From positions 3,373,595 to 3,437,594 of the forward strand of contig JAWPMO010000001.1 of the NCBI GenBank assembly GCA_033344875.1: a stretch of 64,000 bases of DNA, read 5' to 3'. A program made the translations under genes and the position numbers. This DNA comes from Ilumatobacteraceae bacterium. GTDB taxonomy: Bacteria > Actinomycetota > Acidimicrobiia > Acidimicrobiales > Ilumatobacteraceae. Positions within the stretch are counted from its first letter, which is position 1. The number at the start of each line of letters is the position of its first letter. Shown here piece after piece: positions 1 to 6,921 of the stretch. The notes under the pieces are model-generated. The model worked only from the letters and a program-made list of their open reading frames with translations, was not told the origin of the DNA and ran no database searches.

Positions 1-1
1 G

Positions 2-316
2 ACCCTGTGGGGCGTCCTGTCGGCGACCAGCCACGGAACCTGGTACGCCGTCAGCGCAGGAATGCTCGAGCGCATGCAGCGCACCGATCCATTCGACCCG
101 AACGGAGGCATGGCCCCGATCGTTGTTGAGTCGCAGCAGCTCTACCTCTACGGACTGATGGCCTACTACGCGTGCGACGCGGTGACGATCGCCCGGGCAG
201 ACCTGATGGGGTGGCCCGACACCGACGAACTCGCCGACGCCCGGCGACGGCTGCGCGACATCAGTCGCAGCTTCGCCGACCAGCTCAGGGACGCCGGATT
301 CGACGATCCACAATGA
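2..316 (+). CDS. C-terminal part of an unrecognised protein, cut by window start
   Basis: The reading frame is open from the first complete codon at position 2 to the TGA at 314-316, so the gene begins before the window. About 104 residues are visible. They include an aromatic stretch (SQQLYLYGLMAYYACDA) followed by a charged helical tail rich in Arg and Asp. No signal peptide, membrane segment or known motif is recognisable. An internal ATG at 62 could also serve as a start, but the open frame upstream reads as protein (LWGVLSATSHGTWYAVSAG), so a truncated longer gene is more likely. It lies in the left accessory region. Function unknown. Confidence 0.5.
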   Translation, partial: TLWGVLSATSHGTWYAVSAGMLERMQRTDPFDPNGGMAPIVVESQQLYLYGLMAYYACDAVTIARADLMGWPDTDELADARRRLRDISRSFADQLRDAGFDDPQ

Positions 317-392
317 TGCCTGGTTGACCGGACAGCACGAAGCCCGGCTCGAAACCGAATGCGAGCAAATCAGACAACGAGGCTTGCGTCGG

Positions 393-653
393 TCAGTCGT
401 CGGGCTCGGTGATTGATCGAAGGTGTTCGTTGAAGTCCTCGACGATCTGGTCCGTCTTGTAGTCCGCCCAGCGGTGGAGGCCTTCGTTAAACGCGGCGGG
501 GGCGAGTAGTAAGACAGCGAGCAGCACGGCACCTGCGCCGTTGCTCACCAGCTGAGTGATTCGAAGTCTCGGGGGTAGAAGTTCAAGTTGGTCAAGGAGC
601 CACAGAGCGACAAGCACCGCTCCAGCGGCTACGGAGAGTGTGATGGCGATCAT
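393..653 (-). CDS. Small two-helix membrane protein, unknown function
   Basis: An 86-residue protein with two hydrophobic segments, roughly residues 3-20 (ITLSVAAGAVLVALWLL) and 34-54 (LVSNGAGAVLLAVLLLAPAAF), followed by a charged soluble tail ending in EPDD. This is the layout of a small inner-membrane protein with a cytoplasmic C-terminus. The start ATG at 653 has only a weak purine-rich stretch upstream. It follows the 59-residue gene at 710-889 on the same strand, but the strong hairpin at 670-699 between them suggests separate or attenuated transcription. I do not recognise a family. Confidence 0.55.
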   Translation of the reverse strand: MIAITLSVAAGAVLVALWLLDQLELLPPRLRITQLVSNGAGAVLLAVLLLAPAAFNEGLHRWADYKTDQIVEDFNEHLRSITEPDD

Positions 654-669
654 GATCGATGCGATCCCC

Positions 670-699
670 TGAGGGGTGAGGCCGAAGCCCCACCCCTCA
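670..699 (-). terminator. Hairpin between two small minus-strand genes
   Basis: Positions 670-678 (TGAGGGGTG) pair perfectly with 691-699. After one mismatch, 680-682 pairs with 687-689, leaving a four-base loop at 683-686. It starts 11 bases after the stop of the 59-residue gene on the minus strand, so it is well placed as its terminator, or as an attenuator before the next gene. There is no clear T-run. Confidence 0.55.
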
Positions 700-709
700 T
701 CGGGTCAGC

Positions 710-889
710 TCACGCGTGCTGCGTAAGCTTCCACGTGACCGCCTGGTTGTTGTACGGGGGCATGGTGTTGCCCTTGGCGATCGGGGCCGTCGTTGACGGC
801 GTGCCGACCACCTTCCAGACACCACTCTCAGGGCAGGTCTGGCCCGTTCGGGCGGTGGTTCCAATGGGGTGTTTGGTGCGCATGTTCAC
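710..889 (-). CDS. 59-residue protein with a CPESGxW motif, unknown function
   Basis: A short gene of 59 residues starting with GTG at 889. The start is decided by an excellent ribosome binding site, AAGGAGG at 905-899, nine bases upstream; an ATG two codons in would be too distant. The protein is soluble and contains TGQTCPESGVW near residues 15-25 and GNTMPPYNNQAVTW near residues 40-53. This C-P-x-S-G-x-W ... G-x-x-M-P-P ... W pattern recalls small proteins found widely in bacteria, but I cannot assign a function. A strong hairpin at 670-699 follows the stop. The plus-strand open frames across this interval are shadows. Confidence 0.6.
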   Translation of the reverse strand: MNMRTKHPIGTTARTGQTCPESGVWKVVGTPSTTAPIAKGNTMPPYNNQAVTWKLTQHA

Positions 890-1200
890 GCTGATGAACC
901 TCCTTGGGTTCGTTTGTGTGCGGCACGCACCGAATCAGGAGGCCGACCAAACCCATCAGCGCTACATCAAGTAGCGTCTGACTTGCAAGTGGTCGTGAGC
1001 CAGTCTCTCGATCCAGCCATGCCCCGGTCCCGGCAAGGATCGGGGCATGTTGCGTGAGGAGGGAGTTGCTTGCCTCCTGGCCGTCAGATTATTCGATGGG
1101 TGTCACGGGATCGGGTGATCCACAACGACTTCATTTAGCACCACGCGCGCAGCACGCTGGATCATCGCGCGCCGTTGTGCTCGCATCGCGCGCAAGATGA
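890..1200. other. Intergenic stretch with a hairpin and GCGCGC clusters
   Basis: No convincing gene is seen. A perfect nine-base inverted repeat (CATGCCCCG at 1018-1026 and its complement at 1041-1049, loop of 14) could be a terminator. Further right, three GCGCGC runs lie within about 60 bases (1140-1200). The composition is mixed and looks like accessory DNA. Confidence 0.4.
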
Positions 1201-1236
1201 TTGCACTACGCTCGCGTAGTTACTACGATGTAGTTC
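1201..1236 (+). promoter_or_regulatory. Leaderless promoter with alternating CTAC/GTAG half-sites
   Basis: TTGCAC at 1201-1206 and TACGAT at 1224-1229 are separated by exactly 17 bases and match -35 and -10 elements. The predicted transcription start falls at about 1236, one base before the ATG at 1237, so the mRNA should be leaderless. Half-sites CTAC (1206-1209), GTAG (1216-1219), CTAC (1223-1226) and GTAG (1230-1233) alternate through the promoter and form overlapping inverted repeats. This arrangement suits autoregulation by the ribbon-helix-helix protein encoded immediately downstream. Confidence 0.65.
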
Positions 1237-1419
1237 ATGGCCCACGAGAAGAAGCGCACAGCGACCGCAATCCGCTTTCCACAGCAGCTGCATGACGATC
1301 TCGTCAAGGCTGCGGACGAGCGCGGGCTGTCGGTGAACTTCCTCGTCACTGAGGCCGTAAAGGAGTTCCTGCCTCGGTTGACGCCCGTCGAGGAGTTCTC
1401 GCTGACGCGTTCGGCATAG
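1237..1419 (+). CDS. Ribbon-helix-helix DNA-binding protein, antitoxin-like
   Basis: A 60-residue protein with the Arc/CopG/HicB-type ribbon-helix-helix layout. A beta strand (TATAIRFPQQLH, residues 8-19) is followed by two helices (DDLVKAADERG and SVNFLVTEAVKEFLPRL). Such dimers bind operator half-sites as autorepressors or antitoxins. The promoter immediately upstream carries four CTAC/GTAG half-sites and appears leaderless. No toxin gene follows, because an IS256-family element is inserted directly after the stop codon: the stop's last base is also the first base of the target duplication. A downstream partner gene, if there was one, would have been separated or destroyed. Confidence 0.7.
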   Translation: MAHEKKRTATAIRFPQQLHDDLVKAADERGLSVNFLVTEAVKEFLPRLTPVEEFSLTRSA

Positions 1420-1427
1420 CCAAGAAA

Positions 1428-2824
1428 GATAGAGCCCCGTGGCGTGGTGGGGATTCGTAGGTCCACCAGCCGGTGAGCCATCGGCGTGATCCTTGGTGTG
1501 TTCCGCAAGAACCCACCGAAGGAGAACACACCGATGGCTCTGTCTGAGTCTGCCCTGTCCGAACTTCTTGTCGCGCTCACCGATCGAGAACGCGGCGTCG
1601 ACCTGGTCCGTGAGTTGGCCGAGTACCTGGCACAAGAACTGATCGAGGTCCAAGCCACCCAGGCGATCGGCGCCGGCCGCTACGAACGATCCGATGAGCG
1701 GGTGACCGAACGCAACGGACACCGCGACCGCGTCTTGACGACGAAGGCCGGCGATCTCGAGTTGGCGATCCCGAAGCTGCGCAAGGGCAGCTTCTTCCCG
1801 TCGATCCTCGAACCACGCCGTCGGATCGACCAGGCCCTGTACGCGGTCGTGATGGAGGCGTACGTGTCGGGGGTGTCGACCCGCTCGGTCGACGCGTTGG
1901 TCGAGTCGATGGGCGCCGCGTCGGGGATCTCCAAGTCGGAGGTCTCCCGGATCTGTGCCGGGCTCGACGAACGTGTCACGGCGTTCCGCAACCGCACGCT
2001 CGGCCACACCGAGTTCCCGTACGTGTACCTCGACGCGATCTACGTCCATGTGCGTGACGACGCCCTCGGCCAGGTCGTGTCGCGGGCGATCGTCGTGGCG
2101 ACCGGGGTGACCGCCCAGGGCGGCCGTGAGGTGCTCGGCGTCGACGTTGGCGACTCGGAGGCCGAGACGTTCTGGACTGCGTTCTTGCGCTCGCTCAAGG
2201 CCCGAGGACTCAGCGGTGTGCGCCTCGTCATCTCCGACGCACACGAGGGCCTACGCGCGGCGATCCGCAAGAACCTGCAGGGCGCGAGTTGGCAACGCTG
2301 CCGCGTTCACTACGTCCGGAACCTGATGGCACCGGTGCCCAAAGCTCATCAGGAGATGGTCGCCGCCGCGTTCCGGTCGATCTTCACGCTGACCACCCCC
2401 GCCGACGTCGCGGCACGCTGGGACGAGGTCGCGGTCATGCTCACCGACCGGTTCCCCAAGGCCGGCGCACTCATGGACTCGGCCAAGACCGACGTGCTCG
2501 CGTTCACCGCGTTCCCGAAAGAGCACTGGCGCCAGATCTGGTCGAACAACCCGTTGGAGCGACTCAACAAGGAGATCCGCCGCCGCACCAACGTGGTCGG
2601 CATCTTCCCCAACGACCTCGCCGTGATCCGCCTCGTCGGCGCCGTGCTCGCCGACCAGCACGACGAGTGGGCCGTCGCCCGCCGCTACTTCTCTGAAGCC
2701 TCGATGGCCAAGCTCTACGCCGTGCGCGATACTGACCCCGCCGTCACCGCCGAGCTCGAGCCCGGCTCCTGACGGCCACCAGGGATCGCGTCACGCGAAC
2801 CCCACCACTCCGCGGGACTCATAC
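1428..2824 (+). mobile_element. Complete IS256-family insertion sequence with target duplication
   Basis: The element spans about 1397 bases. Its ends are imperfect 25-base inverted repeats at 1428-1452 and 2800-2824; the inner 21 bases (GAG[C/T]CCCG...GTGGTGGGG) differ at only three positions. It is flanked by the direct repeat GCCAAGAAA at 1419-1427 and 2825-2833. The 8-bp version CCAAGAAA is the duplication size typical of the family. Both ends, the duplication and a full-length transposase are intact, so the insertion looks recent and potentially active. Confidence 0.85.
1534..2772 (+). CDS. IS256-family (Mutator-type) transposase
   Basis: A 412-residue DDE transposase that cuts and joins the ends of the surrounding element. 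The catalytic triad is visible: Asp in VYLDAIYVHVRD, Asp in VISDAHEGL and Glu in NNPLERLNKEIRRRTNVVGIFPN, which is the family's C-terminal signature. The length matches the usual 400-430 residues. The ATG at 1534 is chosen because GAAGGAG lies just upstream at 1518-1524; an in-frame upstream start at 1486 would add 16 unrelated residues and overlap the terminal region. No frameshift or stop interrupts the gene, so the transposase appears functional. Confidence 0.93.
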   Translation: MALSESALSELLVALTDRERGVDLVRELAEYLAQELIEVQATQAIGAGRYERSDERVTERNGHRDRVLTTKAGDLELAIPKLRKGSFFPSILEPRRRIDQALYAVVMEAYVSGVSTRSVDALVESMGAASGISKSEVSRICAGLDERVTAFRNRTLGHTEFPYVYLDAIYVHVRDDALGQVVSRAIVVATGVTAQGGREVLGVDVGDSEAETFWTAFLRSLKARGLSGVRLVISDAHEGLRAAIRKNLQGASWQRCRVHYVRNLMAPVPKAHQEMVAAAFRSIFTLTTPADVAARWDEVAVMLTDRFPKAGALMDSAKTDVLAFTAFPKEHWRQIWSNNPLERLNKEIRRRTNVVGIFPNDLAVIRLVGAVLADQHDEWAVARRYFSEASMAKLYAVRDTDPAVTAELEPGS

Positions 2825-2833
2825 GCCAAGAAA

Positions 2834-3384
2834 TACGCATCCATCTCACTCCACGGGCTGGTGGCCACAGCCCTACGGCCTTGCCTCATGTGCACCGACG
2901 AACGCTGGTCAACGCTGGAAATCTCCCAGTGATCAAGTTCTAGCGTCCTCCCGCGCTCGCTGGCTATGGCGGCTTGACAATGAAGAACGCTCTCGACGTA
3001 GACCGCTGCCCGAGCAGCGATGTGCCGATACTTGGAACACGCTGTCGACCTCGGTGCGCCCGTGCGCAGCAGTGTCGTCGGGGGTCGTCACAGAGCGATG
3101 GCGACCGGCTGGAGGCGAGCCATGAGGTCGTGGGGCCCTCGCTGAGGGACCAACCGAGTTGGGTGCCATCTCCTGCTCCTCAACCACAGCGATACCCCGA
3201 GCTCGTCCCCGGTGACGAACATCCAGGCCAGCTTGTTCTTTCGCGACCACGACCCCAGGCAGGCTCGTCGGCAACAGCGCTACATCAGTGGCGTTCGAGG
3301 GGGTGACGGTTGCGTCTGGACCCTCAGAAAGGCCGTGCGGACAGATAACGGACAAATCCGCAAATCGCCCGTCCAGACACGTCG
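2834..3384. other. Stretch without a convincing gene between the IS and tRNA-Phe
   Basis: About 550 bases with several open frames on both strands, none with a ribosome binding site, a recognisable family or consistent codon bias. The longest minus-strand frame would begin inside the tRNA-Phe gene, which argues against it. The region may hold decayed coding sequence from the accessory island next to the tRNA. Confidence 0.4.
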
Positions 3385-3420
3385 AAGCCCCTGGCAGATC
3401 TAGCGATCTACCAGGGGCTT
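3385..3420 (-). terminator. Long inverted repeat downstream of tRNA-Phe
   Basis: AAGCCCCTGG at 3385-3394 pairs perfectly with 3411-3420. The stem continues after one mismatch with AGATC/GATCT around a four-base loop. It lies seven bases beyond the tRNA-Phe 3' end on the same strand and is the probable terminator of the tRNA cluster. No T-tract follows. Confidence 0.6.
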
Positions 3421-3426
3421 CTCGAG

Positions 3427-3499
3427 TGGTCGAGCGGGGCGTCGATCCCCGGACCCCACGCTTTTCAGGCGTGTGCTCTGCCAACTGAGCTACTCGACC
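3427..3499 (-). tRNA. tRNA-Phe (GAA)
   Basis: The cloverleaf is complete. The acceptor GGTCGAG pairs with CTCGACC, the D-arm is GCTC/GAGC, the anticodon arm is CACGC-CTGAAAA-GCGTG with anticodon GAA, and the T-arm is CGGGG/CCCCG. The discriminator is A and the CCA end is not encoded. It is the last of three tRNAs on the minus strand. Its 3' end faces the accessory region to the left, the usual orientation for an integration site. Confidence 0.95.
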
Positions 3500-3504
3500 G
3501 TGTG

Positions 3505-3561
3505 ACCGGGCGTGGTGAACGCCCGGTGATAATGCACAGGGCCGCCTTGCGGCGGCCCTGT
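3505..3561 (-). terminator. Tandem hairpins between tRNA-Asp and tRNA-Phe
   Basis: Two perfect hairpins lie in the spacer. ACCGGGCGT at 3505-3513 pairs with 3519-3527. ACAGGGCCGCC at 3536-3546 pairs with 3551-3561 around a TTGC loop. The second begins three bases beyond the tRNA-Asp 3' end. They may terminate transcription partially or act as processing signals for the tRNA precursor. Confidence 0.55.
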
Positions 3562-3563
3562 AG

Positions 3564-3638
3564 CGGTCCCGACGGGACTTGAACCCGCGACCTCCGGCTT
3601 GACAGGCCGGCGTGAACTCCAGACTTCACCACGGGACC
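3564..3638 (-). tRNA. tRNA-Asp (GTC)
   Basis: The acceptor GGTCCCG pairs with CGGGACC. The anticodon arm is CCGGC-CTGTCAA-GCCGG with anticodon GTC, and the T-arm contains GGTTCAAGTCC. The discriminator is G and CCA is not encoded. It lies between tRNA-Glu and tRNA-Phe on the minus strand. Confidence 0.95.
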
Positions 3639-3654
3639 TGGAGGTTGTATTGCG

Positions 3655-3727
3655 CACCCCCAACGGGATTCGAACCCGTGCCGCCACCTTGAAAGGGTGG
3701 TGTCCTAGGCCACTAGACGATGGGGGC
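3655..3727 (-). tRNA. tRNA-Glu (TTC)
   Basis: The acceptor GCCCCCA pairs with TGGGGGT, including a G-T end pair. The anticodon arm is CCACC-CTTTCAA-GGTGG with anticodon TTC, and the T-arm contains GGTTCGAATCC. The discriminator is G and CCA is not encoded. It is the first gene of the minus-strand Glu-Asp-Phe cluster. Confidence 0.95.
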
Positions 3728-3966
3728 AGGAACTTCGACTCGTTGAGAGCGACGAAAACCTATCACCAGCGTAGGAGTGTTCCACCCTTTCTTCCACCTT
3801 CCGTGTTCGGCGCCGCTCCACGGCCAGTCCCACGGAAAGTGTTCGAGCCGCTACGCCCCGTCAGACTTCTGCCAAATATGTCAATTGGATGACGGTGACG
3901 TTGCGCTCGAATGACGCCGTCTGCCAGAGTGTCGACCCACGGGCGCGAACCGGAGAGCCACGCCAC

Positions 3967-5589
3967 ATGCCGACACCCACCTCACGTCTCGTTCGCACCC
4001 GATGCGCCACCGCCCTCGGTGTCATCGCGCTCGTGGCCACGGTCGCGCTGGCGCCCGGTCAACCGGCGACCGCCGGCAACTCGACGGTCGACGGTCGCGA
4101 TGCGGGTGGCGGTCTGCGGCCTGCCGGCAGCGTGTTGGAGTTGGATGTGACGGGGCGCGGCGGGAGTGCGTCGGATGCGTCGGCGGTGGCGTTGAACCTG
4201 ACGGCGACCGAGACCGGTGGTGCGGGGTTCGCCACGGTGTACCCGTGTGGTTCGTCGCGTCCTGAGGCGTCGACGATCAATTACGGGTCGGGCGCGACGA
4301 TCGCGAACGGGATCATCGCCAAGGTCGGTTCCGGTGGCAAGGTCTGCATCTACACGCACGCTCGTGCGCACCTCGTGGTCGACATCGACGGGTACTTCCC
4401 GGCGCGCAGCGACTACCGTTCGCTCACGCCCGCCCGACTGCTCGACACCCGCAGCGGGCAGTCCACCATCGACGGCAGCGACGCCGGCGTCGGCGCCCGC
4501 CACGGTGGGTCGCTCTACGAACTCGACGTCACCGGCCGCGGCGGCACCGCCTCCAATGCGGCCGCCGTCACGGTCAACCTCACCGCGACCGAGACCAGCG
4601 CCCCCGGTTTCGCCACCGTGTTCCCGTGCGGCACCGCACGCCCCGCGTCGTCCACCATCAACTACGCACGCGGCGCCACGATCGCCAACTCGGTCGTCAC
4701 CAAGGTCGGCGCCGGTGGCAAGGTCTGCATCTACACCCACGCCCGATCGCACTTCGTCGTCGACGTGACCGGCTACTTCCCCTCGGGCAGCGACTACCGA
4801 CCGCTCGCTCCGGCTCGCCTGCTCGACACCCGCCCCGGCAACTCGACGGTCGACGGTCGCGATGCGGGTGGCGGTCTGCGGCCTGCCGGCAGCGTGTTGG
4901 AGTTGGATGTGACGGGGCGCGGCGGGAGTGCGTCGGATGCGTCGGCGGTGGCGTTGAACCTGACGGCGACCGAGACCGGTGGTGCGGGGTTCGCCACGGT
5001 GTACCCGTGTGGTTCGTCGCGTCCTGAGGCGTCGACGATCAATTACGGGTCGGGCGCGACGATCGCGAACGGGATCATCGCCAAGGTCGGTTCCGGTGGC
5101 AAGGTCTGCATCTACACGCACGCTCGTGCGCACCTCGTGGTCGACATCGACGGGTACTTCCCGGCGCGCAGCGACTACCGGTCGCTCACGCCCGCCCGAC
5201 TGCTCGACACCCGTCCCGCCACCGCCACCGCACCGGCGCCGAGCGACGCCGCCTCGGCCACGTCGCTCGAGTTGCTGAACCGACTCCGTGCGGCGCACGG
5301 CGTCGGCCCGGTCGTGTACGACCCCGGCATGTCCACACAAGCGCTGGCCTGGTCGCAGGAGATGTCGCGCAGCGGCTTCCGCCACAGCGGTGCCGGATAC
5401 GCCGAGAACATCGCCTGGCACAGCCTCTCGTCGATGAGCGCCGCGGCCGCGGCCACGGCGCTGCACGACATGTGGGTCGACAGTCCCGGTCACTACCGGA
5501 ACATGCTCGACCCGCGATGGACCCGGATCGGGATCGGGCTCCACGTCGACGGTTCCGGCTGGTACGGCACCCACATGTTCGCCGACTGA
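3967..5589 (+). CDS. Secreted CAP-domain protein with three surface modules
   Basis: A 540-residue secreted protein. The ATG at 3967 is chosen because it directly precedes a signal peptide (about residues 1-36, hydrophobic core ALGVIALVATVALAP). Three modules of about 127 residues follow, beginning near residues 36, 157 and 290. Each carries ELDVTGRGG, NLTATET, VYPCG or VFPCG, INY, KVCIYTHA and VVD(I/V)xGYFP. The C-terminal region, from about residue 429, is a CAP/SCP domain (LLNRLRAAHG, FRHSG, YAENIAWHS, SPGHYRNML, RIGIGLHV). CAP domains are secreted and often act on lipids or partner proteins; the substrate here is unknown. Modules 1 and 3 are identical at DNA level over 346 bases and differ in codon choice from module 2. 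Confidence 0.88.
   Translation: MPTPTSRLVRTRCATALGVIALVATVALAPGQPATAGNSTVDGRDAGGGLRPAGSVLELDVTGRGGSASDASAVALNLTATETGGAGFATVYPCGSSRPEASTINYGSGATIANGIIAKVGSGGKVCIYTHARAHLVVDIDGYFPARSDYRSLTPARLLDTRSGQSTIDGSDAGVGARHGGSLYELDVTGRGGTASNAAAVTVNLTATETSAPGFATVFPCGTARPASSTINYARGATIANSVVTKVGAGGKVCIYTHARSHFVVDVTGYFPSGSDYRPLAPARLLDTRPGNSTVDGRDAGGGLRPAGSVLELDVTGRGGSASDASAVALNLTATETGGAGFATVYPCGSSRPEASTINYGSGATIANGIIAKVGSGGKVCIYTHARAHLVVDIDGYFPARSDYRSLTPARLLDTRPATATAPAPSDAASATSLELLNRLRAAHGVGPVVYDPGMSTQALAWSQEMSRSGFRHSGAGYAENIAWHSLSSMSAAAAATALHDMWVDSPGHYRNMLDPRWTRIGIGLHVDGSGWYGTHMFAD
4073..4418 (+). repeat. Direct repeat copy A (346 bp, identical to 4835-5180)
   Basis: Base-by-base comparison at an offset of 762 shows no difference between 4073-4418 and 4835-5180. 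Similarity continues past a single mismatch at 4419/5181 to about 4451/5213. The repeat encodes a surface module. The intervening module encodes a homologous protein with quite different codons, so copies A and C were duplicated or converted recently. Confidence 0.95.
4835..5180 (+). repeat. Direct repeat copy C (346 bp, identical to 4073-4418)
   Basis: Second copy of the identical 346-base segment inside the CAP-domain protein gene. The 762-base offset is 254 codons, so the frame is kept. Recombination between the copies would delete exactly two modules without breaking the gene. Confidence 0.95.
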
Positions 5590-5659
5590 TCCGCCGCGTC
5601 GATCAGCCGATCGATCGCTCGGCTTCGTGTGCGACGCCGTCACCTGTCACCATCTCGAC

Positions 5660-6841
5660 ATGCCCACCCCCACAGCAGGTGCATCCTCACCCGGCGACGC
5701 GCGCATGCGCTCACTCGGAGCCGCATCGGCGGTGCCCGAGTTCGAACGGACGGCCTTCACCACTCTCGAGCGGCCGCTCGCCGACGCCACGGTCGCGATC
5801 GTCACGTCGGCGGCCCTGCACCGTCAGGGCGACGACGGATTCACCCGCAGCGACACCTCGTACCGCACGATCGACCGGGCCGACCGCGACCTGGTCCTCG
5901 GGCACTGGAGCCCCAACTTCGACCACAGCGGCTTCGCGATCGACCTCAACGTCGTCTACCCGATCGACCGGCTGGAGGAACTCGCCGAGGCCGGCGTCAT
6001 CGGCGCGGTGGCGCCCCGTCACTATGCGTTCGCCGGCAACCAGCCCGACACCGTGAGCGAGCTCCGGCTCGACACCGGCCCGGCCTGTGCGGCCGACCTG
6101 CTCGCCGACGGCGTCGACGTGGTGGTGCTCACCCCCGTTTGACCACTGTGCACGCGTACCGTGAGTACGCTCGCCCACGTTCTCGAGGCGGCCGGTCTGG
6201 CCACGATCGTCCTGGCCTCCATGTGGGAGGTCGTCGAGCGGATGGCTCCGCCGAGGGCGCTGTACTGCAACTTCCCGCTCGGACGGCCGCTCGGCCACCC
6301 GGCCGACGCCGAGTTCCAGCACGACGTCCTCCGCCGGGCGTTCGATCTCCTCGCCGCCGACGGCCCGGTCCTCGAGGCCCACCCGGTGGTCATCGAAGCC
6401 GACGAGACGCCGATGGCCTGCACGATCCCGCCCCGCTTCGACCCGACCCTGCCACCTGCGGTCGACGAGGCGAACGGCCTCCGCGCCGCCTACGAGCGAG
6501 CGCGCGCCCGACGCGGCGTCACGTCGGTCGGTCGTGTGATCGACGCCGACACGGTGCCCGAGGCGCTCGCGGTGCTGCACGAGTGGGCCGGTGGAGCGGA
6601 CTGGAACGAGCACCCGGTTCCCGGCACGAACACGACCGCCGTCTGCCACGACATCCGCACCTACTACGAAGAAGCGGCGCTCGAACTCGTGACCGGTCCG
6701 CCCCCCGGCGGACGCGCCGCCGAGGCGTGGTTCTTCGAGACGACCGAGGCCGGAGCGACGGTCCTCGCCGCCCGCCGGGCGATCAAGGCCCAGGGTGCTC
6801 CCCACCCGGTCTGGTTCTACATGGCCCCCGGACATCGGTGA
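5660..6841 (+). CDS. Probable selenoprotein, GrdB/PrdB-like reductase family (in-frame TGA = Sec)
   Basis: One reading frame runs to 6841 but is interrupted by TGA at 6140-6142. The N-terminal part ends VDVVVLTPV and the same frame resumes PLCTRTVSTLAHVLEAAGLATIVLAS, with no other stop. This gives U-P-L-C, a UxxC redox motif at the place where the glycine/sarcosine/betaine/D-proline reductase selenoprotein B family carries its Cys or Sec site. Similarity to that family covers both halves: rPLADATVAIVTSAALH near the start and RALYCNFPLGRPLGHP after the motif. A hairpin at 6154-6170 follows the TGA as a candidate SECIS. Total length would be 393 residues with Sec at 161. The start is uncertain: 5627, 5660 and 5705 are all ATG. 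Catalytic role and partner thiol are unknown. A nonsense mutation is the alternative. Confidence 0.75.
6143..6176 (+). promoter_or_regulatory. Candidate bacterial SECIS hairpin after the TGA
   Basis: GCGTAC at 6154-6159 pairs perfectly with GTACGC at 6165-6170 around the five-base loop CGTGA (6160-6164). The apical stem begins 11 bases after the TGA at 6140-6142. Bacterial SECIS elements place a short stem with a G-T-containing loop at about this distance, inside the coding region, to recruit SelB. Lower pairing (6150-6151 with 6173-6174) extends the helix across a 2x2 internal loop. Confidence 0.55.
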
Positions 6842-6921
6842 CCGCCGCACCGTCGACACTCGCGACCCTCGCGTGGCGTTGCGGCTCGGCTCCGTGACGC
6901 CCGGGCGACCAAGCTGGTGAG

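Noticed and set aside
588-974. Plus-strand open frame of 128 codons
   Set aside because: It overlaps the minus-strand 59-residue gene, which has a perfect ribosome binding site, and it has none itself; composition does not look coding.
1140-1200. Clustered GCGCGC runs
   Set aside because: Short, irregular and not spaced as direct repeats; no origin or CRISPR character.
1162-2244. Long minus-strand frame antisense to the transposase
   Set aside because: Shadow of a clear IS256 transposase; high GC produces long antisense frames here.
2933-3484. Minus-strand frame of 183 codons next to tRNA-Phe
   Set aside because: Its start lies inside the tRNA gene and it runs through a strong hairpin; no family resemblance.
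3982-5643. 553-codon frame antisense to the CAP-domain protein
   Set aside because: Arg-rich, repetitive shadow; the plus strand has a signal peptide and known domains.
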